This document shows positions 1 through 6,749 of a stretch of 16,722 nt of DNA, piece after piece. This stretch comes from Lachnospiraceae bacterium. GTDB lineage: Bacteria; Bacillota_A; Clostridia; Lachnospirales; Lachnospiraceae. The DNA is taken from positions 1-16,722 of the forward strand of contig SFGN01000062.1 in assembly GCA_004556565.1 (NCBI GenBank), written 5' to 3'. Each line of letters begins with the position of its first letter. Positions within the stretch are counted from its first letter, which is position 1. Both the position numbers and the translations under genes were made by a program. The notes below the pieces were generated by a model. That model had not been told where the DNA came from. It worked only from the letters and a program-made list of their open reading frames with translations, and did no database searches.

Positions 1-349
1 GCAAAGGTAAGGCATAATCCAGATTTTCCTGATTCTCAATGCCTATGATGATAAAGTTCATGCCGAAAGCGACTTTTCTTAAAAGATCACGGGACTTTGC
101 CGTTCGATGCTGTTTTCGTTTTTTTACTGACCTTCTGTTCCCGGTCCGTGCAATTACAGCGGCATTTCCGTCATCGCTGCCTTCCCCTGCACATTCCGGA
201 CCTAATGACTGCTCCCAAATCTGCGTGTCCTTTTCATGCAAATCATGTGCACATACAAGCTGCTTTCCCTGCCCGCAAATGCCATTGATGATATCAGCGT
301 AACGGGCATTGTCTGAAAAGAATTCTTTCCAGCTTACATCCTTTCCCAT
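1..349 (-). CDS. Rpn-family recombination-promoting nuclease / putative transposase, partial (N-terminal ~116 residues)
   Basis: Reading the minus strand from the ATG at 349-347 gives an open frame that runs off the window edge with no stop. It begins MGKDVSWKEFFSDNARYADI, and later has RDLLRKVAF and IIIGIENQENLDYALPL. This pattern (an N-terminal F-x-D-x-x-R-[YF]-A-D segment, then a basic stretch, then a hydrophobic strand ending in GIENQ) is what I recognise from Lachnospiraceae Rpn proteins. In these the E-x-Q belongs to the PD-(D/E)XK nuclease core. The start is supported by AGGAGG at about 8 nt. Family members act as DNA endonucleases linked to recombination in E. coli, and many are annotated as transposase-like. 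The C-terminal part is outside the window, so integrity is unknown. The residues around 70-85 are very basic (KKRKQHR). Confidence 0.8.
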   Translation of the reverse strand, partial: MGKDVSWKEFFSDNARYADIINGICGQGKQLVCAHDLHEKDTQIWEQSLGPECAGEGSDDGNAAVIARTGNRRSVKKRKQHRTAKSRDLLRKVAFGMNFIIIGIENQENLDYALPL

Positions 350-733
350 ATATAATTCCTCCTGACTCTGCAGAAGTCCCTGAAAACTCCTGCCTTTAAA
401 ATGATTGAAATAAAAGCAAGAATTTTCCGAAGTGCCATTGCATCGGAATGGATAGATTACCCTCCAAAGCAATAGAGTAGACAGGCGGATGCCTGTTGAA
501 ATACCGGAAATGTTGTGCTGAAAAACAGTACACCTCCGAATGCTTGAAAGTTAAATGTTGAAAATTTGCTTTTTTAAATAGTATCATACAAGAAACACCA
601 ATGCAACCAATTTTTAGTGAATTAGTATGTTGTGAATTATGATTTATCTACTCCGCAATGCTCTTGATTCCGCCATCAACGTTTCATTTCTCAATTCTGC
701 AAAATATTTTCAATTTTCCAAATCCCGGTCAAA
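350..733. other. Gene-free interval: long leader of the Rpn gene and the end of the lipoprotein unit
   Basis: I see no credible gene here. A 62-codon open stretch on the minus strand (396-587) lacks a convincing RBS. The interval holds small hairpins: ACAGGC-ggat-GCCTGT (481-496) and an imperfect one around 515-533. It also holds the predicted Rpn promoter. There is no clear intrinsic terminator just after the lipoprotein stop at 734. Confidence 0.5.
578..606 (-). promoter_or_regulatory. Predicted extended -10 promoter for the Rpn gene
   Basis: On the minus strand, TTGCAT (606-601) lies 17 nt before TACTAT (583-578), and the -10 is directly preceded by TGA, an extended -10 TGn. Both hexamers match sigma-A consensus at 4 of 6. 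This would place the transcript start near 571 and give the Rpn mRNA a leader of about 220 nt. Confidence 0.4.
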
Positions 734-1381
734 TTAATATGAATATGGGAAAAGTGCTTCTTCAACATCGTACAAATCGTCTTCGCTAATATTGTATTTT
801 TCGTCAGTATCAAGAAACACTTCAACTTTAACGGTCACGGCGTCTTTGTATTCCGGTGAATCAACTTTTTCTTTCAACACATCATACATAGCCTGATAAA
901 TGTAACTGGCATACTCTTCTTCGGTTTCCATATTGTTCAGTGTATCCATATCCGCCATTACTTTTGCATAAAAATCGTCTTCAAATGTCTCCATCAGCGT
1001 AAAAGGAGAGACCGATACTTCAACGATATATCCGTCATCATATTTTTTTGCCTCTCCAACTTCGTACTTTGCACTCTTGTACAATTCAACAGACAATTCA
1101 TAATACTTATCCACCAGCTCTTCCGGAATATCATAGCCTTCAATTTTAAATGATTCCACAACAGTATTCATTCCGTCCTCGTACATTGTCTCTGCTTCTT
1201 CCTTTGTACTGTCTGTGATCTTCAGATACTGGTCAAATTCTCCTTTGTAGCTTGCATCCAGAACCGATTTCACATACGCTGTTGCCCCTTGTGCCGTCAT
1301 CCCCCTGGAACATCCCGCAAGCAATGCAGTACAGCCAACCAGCAACACTGCCATAACCATAGCCTTAAATGTTTTTCTCAT
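734..1381 (-). CDS. Lipoprotein of unknown function, 215 aa
   Basis: The first 24 residues are a lipoprotein signal peptide: MRK, a hydrophobic stretch, then the lipobox LLAGC with the acceptor Cys at 24. It would be lipidated by Lgt, anchored in the membrane and exposed outside. The mature part is about 190 residues, acidic and mostly helical in look (E/D/K/Y rich), with no motif I can assign. Similar stand-alone lipoproteins are common in Lachnospiraceae and are often annotated only by DUF number. The RBS AGGAGG lies 8 nt before the ATG, fixing the start. It stands alone: the next gene on its upstream side ends 250 nt away. No function can be given from sequence. Confidence 0.85.
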   Translation of the reverse strand: MRKTFKAMVMAVLLVGCTALLAGCSRGMTAQGATAYVKSVLDASYKGEFDQYLKITDSTKEEAETMYEDGMNTVVESFKIEGYDIPEELVDKYYELSVELYKSAKYEVGEAKKYDDGYIVEVSVSPFTLMETFEDDFYAKVMADMDTLNNMETEEEYASYIYQAMYDVLKEKVDSPEYKDAVTVKVEVFLDTDEKYNISEDDLYDVEEALFPYSY

Positions 1382-1570
1382 TCTCTCGTCCTCCTAAGTA
1401 AATAATTTAAAATACAATCTGTACGCCTGATATAATGCCGGTAACATCTTATCAAACGATCTTGTCGACATATGCCGTTATTTTAGAATATCATAACATG
1501 TAAAAATTAACAAGTTGTACGCATTTATTTCGCACATATTTATAACATTTTAGTAACTGTTCAGAGCCAA

Positions 1571-1613
1571 CCTCCAAAATGCTTCGCATTTCGTCGGTGT
1601 GGCGTATCCGCCA
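1571..1613. repeat. Double-hairpin intergenic element
   Basis: Two adjacent perfect hairpins lie downstream of the DUF5685 gene: AAATGC-TTC-GCATTT (1577-1591) and TGGCG-tatc-CGCCA (1600-1613). Neither is followed by a T-tract in either direction, so they are poor terminators. The layout resembles small interspersed intergenic palindromes. Only one copy is in this window, so the repeat nature is inference. Confidence 0.35.
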
Positions 1614-1634
1614 AATAAAATTTCAAAAACAGTC

Positions 1635-2438
1635 TTAAAAATGCAAGCATTTTACGTCTCCCATGTACAGTATATTTCTTAATATCTCCACATCCCGGAC
1701 ACAGGGCAGCGTTTCAAATGCCGCGCTTGTTTCCGCAATCATCATTTCCAGCATGTTCCGGCAGAGTTCTTCATAGTTTTCTTTTTCATGGCAGGCCTGC
1801 AACGGATTGTAATTTCCTTTTTCCAGATCTTTTTCCAGATCATCCCATGCATCCATGATATAAATAAATTTCCCGAGAAAAAATCCCATTTTCCTTAATG
1901 CAGATTCCCACGCATCTTCTTTATATACAAAAATTTCTGCCATGATCCGTCCGAAGCAGCCGGACGGCTCATCTATTATCTGTGATTTTTCTGTTTCATA
2001 ATCTGAAAGCCTCTTCAATTCCTGCCGGATCACATCGCTTTGTCTGGGATACTTTCCTATAACTTTATTCACACGGCTTTTCAGCACACCTGCTCCAAGA
2101 ACAGCAGTTATTTTTTTCTCATCCGCCCAGTCATCTTTCAAATGGTAATATGCAAGGATGAGATTCATGTCAGCGGCGTATTCTGACATTTCATTTTGTA
2201 TCATAACCTGCTTCTTTAACGGATGAACCTTGCAGCGATGGCTTGAAACCTTATTTTCTGATTCGTATAAGGAGCTAAGCAATATGACGGCAAATGTCAT
2301 GTCATAGGTTAGCGTAATCTGTCCCAGGCTTCCATACTGTTCCTTCAGGTTCTTGCACAGACCACAATAGTAAGCCTTATATTTTTTGAAATCTTTTACT
2401 TTCAGCTCCGGTTCACAGACCGTGACATATCCAAACAT
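1635..2438 (-). CDS. DUF5685 family protein, 267 aa
   Basis: The N-terminus MFGYVTVCEPELKV with YYCGLCKNLK (Cys25, Cys28) is what I recognise as DUF5685, a Firmicutes family without an assigned function. I chose the ATG at 2438 because AAAGGAG lies about 6 nt upstream; a TTG 18 nt earlier is in frame but would contain this RBS. The protein is soluble and largely helical. Two acidic motifs stand out: DDWAD (102-106) and DAWDDLEKD (196-204), the latter followed by GNYNP. They resemble the two aspartate motifs of class I isoprenoid synthases, but this is only a resemblance. The gene starts 97 nt after the glpK stop with no strong terminator between, so read-through from glpK is possible. Confidence 0.8.
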   Translation of the reverse strand: MFGYVTVCEPELKVKDFKKYKAYYCGLCKNLKEQYGSLGQITLTYDMTFAVILLSSLYESENKVSSHRCKVHPLKKQVMIQNEMSEYAADMNLILAYYHLKDDWADEKKITAVLGAGVLKSRVNKVIGKYPRQSDVIRQELKRLSDYETEKSQIIDEPSGCFGRIMAEIFVYKEDAWESALRKMGFFLGKFIYIMDAWDDLEKDLEKGNYNPLQACHEKENYEELCRNMLEMMIAETSAAFETLPCVRDVEILRNILYMGDVKCLHF

Positions 2439-2534
2439 ACTGACTCCTTTTATCAAAACAAGCTGTTATAGTGTACAGTCAGGCATATTCCTGAAATCTC
2501 AGGAGCATGCTCTTCTTCTCCTTCACACTTTCAG

Positions 2535-4034
2535 CTACTCTTCCTCTTTTGCCCATCCGTAAGAACATTTCACCGCCCGGTTCCATCCCCGGATTTTCTT
2601 ATTCCGGAGCTCTTCTTCCATCTGCGGAGTAAAAATGCGGTCGATTTTCCAGTTTTTCTTAACATCTTCTTTGTCCTTCCAGTAACCTGCGGCAAGCCCC
2701 GCCAGATAAGCAGCCCCCATCGCCGTTGTTTCCACACAGCCCGGACGATGGACCGGTGCATTACTGATGTCTGCCTGAAGCTGCATCAGGAAATCATTTG
2801 CACTTGCCCCGCCGTCAACCTTAAGCGCAGAAAGCTCAATTCCTGAATCTGCTTTCATTGCCGCAAGAATATCATTTACCTGATAGGCGAGCGATTCCAG
2901 CGTTGCACGCACAATATGATATTTATTCACCCCTCTGGTCAGGCCAACAATTGTTCCTCTCGCATACTGATCCCAGTGCGGCGCACCAAGCCCTGTAAAT
3001 GCAGGAACTACATAGCAGCCGTTTGTATCCTCCACACGCTGCGCCATATACTCCGTATCTGATGCAGAATCAATCAGACGAAGTTCATCTCTGAGCCACT
3101 GGATTGCAGCCCCTGCCACAAACACAGAGCCTTCCAGCGCATAATTTACGGTTCCGTCAATTCCCCATGCGATCGTCGTCACCAGGCCGTTTCCGGAAAA
3201 CACCGGTTTTTCCCCGGTATTCATAAGAAGAAAGCACCCGGTTCCATATGTATTCTTTGCCTCTCCGGGTTCAAAGCATGTCTGTCCAAACAAAGCGGCC
3301 TGCTGGTCTCCGGCCGCACCGGAAATTATTATACTTTTTCCGAAATATTCTGCTGACGTTTCTCCGTAAATGCAGCTGGACGGCTTTGCCTCAGGAAGCA
3401 TCTGTACCGGGATATCCAGTTCCTCCAGTATTTCTTTGTCCCACTGCAGCGTATTAATATTAAACAGCATGGTTCGTGAAGCATTGGAATAGTCTGTCAC
3501 ATGGACCGCGCCTTTCGTCAACTTCCAGATCAGCCATGTCTCCACTGTTCCGAACAGTAATTCTCCCCGCAAAGCACGTTCCCTTGCCCCCTCAACGTGG
3601 TCCAGAATCCATTTTACCTTTGTTCCGGAAAAATAAGCGTCAATCACAAGGCCTGTTTTCTCCCGTATCGTTTCTGTAAGCCCGCGTGCTTTCAGCTCGT
3701 CACAGTATTCAGAAGTCCTCCTGCACTGCCATACGATTGCATTATGAATCGGCTTCCCTGTCTGTTTGTCCCAGACAATTGTTGTCTCTCTCTGATTCGT
3801 AATCCCGATTGCCGCGATGTCTTCCACCGAAACATTAATTCTCTCCATCGCCTGCCTTGCAACCGTCATCTGGCATGTCCAGATTTCTTCCGCATCGTGC
3901 TCCACCCAGCCCGGTTTCGGGAAATACTGGGTAAATTCTTTTTGTGCCATGCTGCACATTTCGCCCTTTTCATTGAACAGGATACAGCGGTTGCTAGTTG
4001 TCCCTGAGTCAAGTGCCATGATATACTTTGCCAT
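2535..4034 (-). CDS. glpK: Glycerol kinase, 499 aa
   Basis: This FGGY-family kinase phosphorylates glycerol with ATP to glycerol 3-phosphate in the cytoplasm. Full-length hallmarks: the phosphate loop ALDSGTTSNR (7-16), glycerol-binding Arg82-Glu83 in TNQRETT, Tyr134, and the catalytic region around AGDQQAALFGQ with Asp243. Further on are YGTGCFLL, GLGAPHWD and the C-terminal VDGGAS adenosine-site motif. Length matches the family (about 500). The ATG at 4034 is preceded by AAAGGA; an upstream in-frame TTG at 4055 would start before this RBS and is less likely. The loop before AGDQQ (IYGETSAEYFGK) lacks the histidine that HPr phosphorylates in Enterococcus-type enzymes. No glpF or glpD is next to it. 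Confidence 0.97.
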   Translation of the reverse strand: MAKYIMALDSGTTSNRCILFNEKGEMCSMAQKEFTQYFPKPGWVEHDAEEIWTCQMTVARQAMERINVSVEDIAAIGITNQRETTIVWDKQTGKPIHNAIVWQCRRTSEYCDELKARGLTETIREKTGLVIDAYFSGTKVKWILDHVEGARERALRGELLFGTVETWLIWKLTKGAVHVTDYSNASRTMLFNINTLQWDKEILEELDIPVQMLPEAKPSSCIYGETSAEYFGKSIIISGAAGDQQAALFGQTCFEPGEAKNTYGTGCFLLMNTGEKPVFSGNGLVTTIAWGIDGTVNYALEGSVFVAGAAIQWLRDELRLIDSASDTEYMAQRVEDTNGCYVVPAFTGLGAPHWDQYARGTIVGLTRGVNKYHIVRATLESLAYQVNDILAAMKADSGIELSALKVDGGASANDFLMQLQADISNAPVHRPGCVETTAMGAAYLAGLAAGYWKDKEDVKKNWKIDRIFTPQMEEELRNKKIRGWNRAVKCSYGWAKEEE

Positions 4035-4070
4035 ACTTTTGTCCTTTCGTTTCAATTTTGTATTATCATT

Positions 4071-4102
4071 ACAGACTATCTGTGACTATTAAATAACAGT
4101 CA
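4071..4102. promoter_or_regulatory. Two palindromes over the glpK promoter, operator-like
   Basis: TGACTATTAAATAACAGTCA (4083-4102) is a 20-bp palindrome with one mismatched pair and covers the predicted -35 and spacer. ACAGA-CTA-TCTGT (4071-4083) abuts it and covers the -10. Palindromes exactly over the core promoter suggest a dimeric repressor site. The regulator is unknown. Confidence 0.4.
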
Positions 4103-4103
4103 A
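4075..4103 (-). promoter_or_regulatory. Predicted glpK promoter
   Basis: On the minus strand TTGACT (4103-4098) is separated by 17 nt from GATAGT (4080-4075). The -35 is 5 of 6 and the -10 is 4 of 6. The transcript would start about 34 nt before the glpK ATG. Confidence 0.45.
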
Positions 4104-4114
4104 AACGTTATATG

Positions 4115-4180
4115 CTAAACACTCCATGTAATGCTTATCCAGAATATATATACTTCTGTTGTGTTAAAATATTTCTTCAT
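4115..4180 (-). CDS. Possible 21-residue leader peptide upstream of glpK
   Basis: The short minus-strand frame begins ATG AAG AAA at 4180 and ends in TAG at 4115. The peptide starts MKKYFNTTEVYIFW and is hydrophobic. It has GAGGTG 6 nt upstream as a plausible RBS. That RBS is the 3' arm of a long hairpin (4187-4238), so translation could depend on hairpin opening. It is not clear whether a promoter reads it, since the predicted glpK promoter lies downstream. It could also be a chance frame or a remnant. Confidence 0.25.
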   Translation of the reverse strand: MKKYFNTTEVYIFWISITWSV

Positions 4181-4186
4181 GAGAAA

Positions 4187-4238
4187 GCACCTCACTTCCT
4201 GACGTATTTCAATTTTACTACGTTTAGAAGAGAGGTGC
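4187..4238. repeat. Long imperfect hairpin upstream of glpK
   Basis: GCACCTC (4187-4193) pairs with GAGGTGC (4232-4238), CTTC with GAAG, and ACGTA (4202-4206) with TACGT (4219-4223). Single and triple internal mismatches separate these helices, and a 12-nt AT-rich loop closes the hairpin. That makes 16 paired positions in 52 nt. It has no T-tract, so it is not a standard terminator. Confidence 0.6.
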
Positions 4239-4306
4239 AAGGCAATACTGAATTGCTTCGTTTCACCAGCCTCATAAAATAATTTTAACCTTTTATTTGA
4301 AGGATA

Positions 4307-4354
4307 AAAAAGATGCTAAACCGGTGAACTAAAACCATAGCTTAACATCTTTTT
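4307..4354 (-). terminator. Intrinsic terminator of the WG-like lipoprotein gene
   Basis: AAAAAGATG (4307-4315) pairs with CATCTTTTT (4346-4354), and on the minus-strand RNA the stem extends inward by about 7 pairs including G-U wobbles. It is followed by a run of six T on the minus strand. It lies 30 nt past the stop of the gene ending at 4384 and may work in both directions. Confidence 0.65.
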
Positions 4355-4383
4355 CTTCCTATATAAATTACAGAATAAATTCT

Positions 4384-5646
4384 TTACAATTTATTACCAT
4401 TACTATCAACATAATAGCACTGGCCTCCGTCATCAACTAAAATATAACCATTCACGCAGTCCCCAACATTTCTACAATTTACATTAACTGTAACTACACA
4501 TTCTCCTTTATCATTAATGAATTTTGTTGTTTTTGCATCACATGATATTTTTAATAACCCGTCAGAAATCTCCGTGAACTGTTGGCATGTAGCATCATAA
4601 CATTTTACAGGTTCAAATAAGAATTCTCCATTTTCATCCATCATCGTTGCATAAAATCCATCTGAACCATCAATATAAAATGCACATTTTCCATTTTCAG
4701 ATGCAGTCACTGAATTCATCACGCAATTTTGTAATTCTTTTTTCACAATTAAATTGCCTTGAAAATCAAAGATATTAACTGTTGTTCCATTTATAGCCCT
4801 GTTATGTGAGAAATTAAATATAACATTGTCAGAAACTATCAATTCTGTTGAACGCTCTATATCTAAAGTTGTTCGTAAACTTCCATCAAGGTTATATATT
4901 TGCCCCCAAATCGTTACTATTATATCTTTTCTTTTGCCCAAGAAAGCAGATGAACCATTACCATTTGCATTATAGCCTTCTAAATAAGTAATCATTCTCT
5001 CATTTGCATCAACAATCGCATTGTTAATTGCCAAAATTCCTTTCTCTTTATAACTTATTCGAGAAAAATTCAAATCCCCATTAGGAGCAACTATATGTGC
5101 TAATTCTTCTGAAACCGGAATCACTTCATTTCCGTATCCATCAATTATTCCGCATAATATACTTTGTTGCTGATACCCTTCTGGATTAACTTTCACCAAA
5201 TAATATCCGTTTCCTATATCATACAATGTATTATATTTTTCTTCCCATCTAAACGTGATGTTTCCATTCTTATCTAAAAATACGTCTTCCCATTTAATAT
5301 GTCCATCATAAAAAGAGGAGAGTCCATCAAAATATATATCATCATCTAGTTGTGGCATATTAAAAATAATATTTCCTTTTTCATCAATAACCGATACAAT
5401 TTGATTTCCACTTTCATCTAATCTCAATATCAGTGCTACATCGTCAGAAAAATCTTTCCCTTTTAGAATGTATAACGTTTCGCCATCTTCATTAACATCT
5501 TCATTTTCTTCAATTTCTTTCTCTTCCACAGCAATCGGACTTTCATCATTATTATCTGGGCTTTTATCAATTTTACTCTGGGCTCCACAAGCACTTATTA
5601 TTATGGACAACATCACAATCATAAAAATCATTTCTATTTTTTTCAT
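4384..5646 (-). CDS. Lipoprotein with WG-repeat-like (KWG-like) architecture, 420 aa
   Basis: The signal peptide ends in the lipobox IISAC (Cys at about 20), followed by an acidic, low-complexity linker (residues about 30-55, rich in E, D, N). The rest is a chain of short beta units of the form (I/V)-D-x-x-G-(N/E)-x-I/V. Examples are VIDEKGNIIF, FLDKNGNITF, IIDGYGNEVIP, MMDENGEFLF, FINDKGECVV and YVDSNGNKL. Such repeats are typical of WG/KWG surface proteins of Firmicutes that form beta structures; ligand and role are unknown. The start is either GTG at 5649 or ATG at 5646; both follow AAGGAG, and I give the ATG. Codon use is very AT-rich compared with glpK and nifJ, which suggests acquisition. 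A terminator follows at 4307-4354. Confidence 0.85.
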   Translation of the reverse strand: MKKIEMIFMIVMLSIIISACGAQSKIDKSPDNNDESPIAVEEKEIEENEDVNEDGETLYILKGKDFSDDVALILRLDESGNQIVSVIDEKGNIIFNMPQLDDDIYFDGLSSFYDGHIKWEDVFLDKNGNITFRWEEKYNTLYDIGNGYYLVKVNPEGYQQQSILCGIIDGYGNEVIPVSEELAHIVAPNGDLNFSRISYKEKGILAINNAIVDANERMITYLEGYNANGNGSSAFLGKRKDIIVTIWGQIYNLDGSLRTTLDIERSTELIVSDNVIFNFSHNRAINGTTVNIFDFQGNLIVKKELQNCVMNSVTASENGKCAFYIDGSDGFYATMMDENGEFLFEPVKCYDATCQQFTEISDGLLKISCDAKTTKFINDKGECVVTVNVNCRNVGDCVNGYILVDDGGQCYYVDSNGNKL

Positions 5647-5649
5647 CAC

Positions 5650-5790
5650 AATTTACTCCTTGCTTCATTTGAAACTCTCCCACTATTCTTAGTGCAGAAT
5701 TTAATCTAAAATCACAGACAAAATATGAAACACTCAATCTCTACACAACCTTGCAATGTATATACATGAATTATTCTACTTCCTTAATTC
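5650..5790. other. AT-rich upstream region of the WG-like lipoprotein gene
   Basis: This AT-rich stretch lies between the lipoprotein start and the foldback element. It must hold the promoter of the lipoprotein gene unless transcription reads through the element, but I could not single out a convincing -35/-10 pair. Confidence 0.3.
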
Positions 5791-5795
5791 AATTC

Positions 5796-6091
5796 TGCAG
5801 ACGGCCATCTTTGGCGGCCATCAGGGCCACGTTCGGCGGTCAGCCCGGGACACATTCCCGGCCACTAACCGTTATGCCGCGAAAGGCTCCTTACATGAGT
5901 AGCACATGATAGGCTCTCTGCCTTGGCAAATCCGCCTCTGGTGCTGGTTTGTCGGCTTTGCCAGAACATCATGTGCGATGGAGGCTTATGTCAAGAGCAC
6001 CGTGGAATAATGGTTAGTGGCTGACCGGATAATATGGCTCGCACTGGCCGCCGAACGTGGCACAGGTGGCCGTTTTGGATGGCAATCTGCA
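5796..6091. mobile_element. MITE-like GC-rich foldback element, 296 bp, with 5-bp direct repeats
   Basis: The ends are imperfect inverted repeats: TGCAGACGGCCATC (5796-5809) against the complement of GATGGCAATCTGCA (6078-6091), 12 of 14 matching. AATTC lies directly outside both ends (5791-5795 and 6092-6096), as expected of a 5-bp target duplication. Nearly the whole element folds on itself: 5815-5820 with 6067-6072; 5826-5843 with 6044-6061 (18 positions, one G-T); 5861-5875 with 6007-6021 (15, one G-T); 5902-5910 with 5968-5976 (9, perfect); 5924-5930 with 5957-5963. A side hairpin CCGGG-acacatt-CCCGG lies near 5845-5861. GC is far above the flanks. No transposase is encoded. It sits 25 nt past the stop of the small lipoprotein gene, so it would form that mRNA's 3' end. 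A structured RNA is the alternative. Confidence 0.75.
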
Positions 6092-6120
6092 AATTCAGAA
6101 TTTCGGTAGAAATAGTTTAA

Positions 6121-6498
6121 TTATTCCAATCTTTTCAATTCTATAAATTCTGATTTATCTTCTGTTTCACGTAAAATCAAATTATTATCATCTACAAATT
6201 CATAATCCAGACTCAAATCCACTATTGCTCCCCAATTATCTCTCACCGATAATACGATTCTCTGACTTGACTCACGCCATTTATAAGTACCATAATAAAC
6301 ATCATCACTTTTAGTAAATTCCAAATCACCTGAAACATCACCTTTAATATCGGGCTGATAAAGCTTGATTTGCCTTGTACCTTTTTCATTACTCCATTTT
6401 CCTATTAGCCTGTCTAAATCAGTCTTGCTTGTGCATCCAGTTATTAGCATTGCGCATATACCTATAATTATTAAAATACTTGTCAATTTCTTTCCCAT
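6121..6498 (-). CDS. Small lipoprotein, lipocalin-like beta-rich, 125 aa
   Basis: The signal peptide ends in the lipobox LITGC (Cys 22). The mature part opens LDRLIGKWSNEKGTRQIKLY and continues with alternating beta-strand segments (YYGTYKWR, RIVLSVRD, LILRETEDKSEFIELKR). The opening L-x-G-x-W and the strand order resemble the small lipocalin-like lipoproteins of Clostridia, a tentative assignment. AAGGAG precedes the ATG by about 6 nt. The 3' end is 25 nt from the foldback insertion, so the coding region is probably intact. Base use is AT-rich like the rest of the 4.4-8.6 kb block. Confidence 0.8.
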   Translation of the reverse strand: MGKKLTSILIIIGICAMLITGCTSKTDLDRLIGKWSNEKGTRQIKLYQPDIKGDVSGDLEFTKSDDVYYGTYKWRESSQRIVLSVRDNWGAIVDLSLDYEFVDDNNLILRETEDKSEFIELKRLE

Positions 6499-6749
6499 TT
6501 TTTACTCCTTTTTTACTATATACCATAATTTATTTTCACATTATCAGCATATGAATCAATACGACATAATTCATATATTAAGGTTGATATTTGAAACTTT
6601 ATCCCGATTTTGCATTTTACGGCATCCTGCGGTCATGATTCCGTTTTCGAGCAGTTAAAAAAATAATTTCAACTGTTAATTAGCAGAATCCTTAATCCAA
6701 GTCAATAGCAAACTAAAACTGTCTTCCGAGATGATGATAAGATAAAATG

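Noticed and set aside
396..587. 63-residue frame on the minus strand in the Rpn leader
   Set aside because: No good RBS, composition unlike a protein of this genome, overlaps the predicted promoter and hairpins.
3597..4007. 136-codon plus-strand frame opposite glpK
   Set aside because: Antisense shadow of glycerol kinase, no RBS or recognisable motif.
4098..4112. CRE-like site (AACGTTTT core) upstream of glpK
   Set aside because: Only the core matches; four positions of the usual 14-bp consensus differ, so catabolite control by CcpA is not supported.
4187..4260. glycine- or other riboswitch before glpK
   Set aside because: The hairpin does not match any riboswitch fold I know, and the predicted glpK promoter lies downstream of it.
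5876..6005. Remnant of a transposase ORF inside the foldback element
   Set aside because: Short open stretches exist in several frames, but none continues or carries a recognisable motif; self-complementarity explains the sequence better.
6660..6700. AACAGTT...AACTG inverted repeat with a T-run as terminator of the 126-aa gene
   Set aside because: The stem is about 5 bp, AT-rich, and the T-run sits in the loop, not after the stem.
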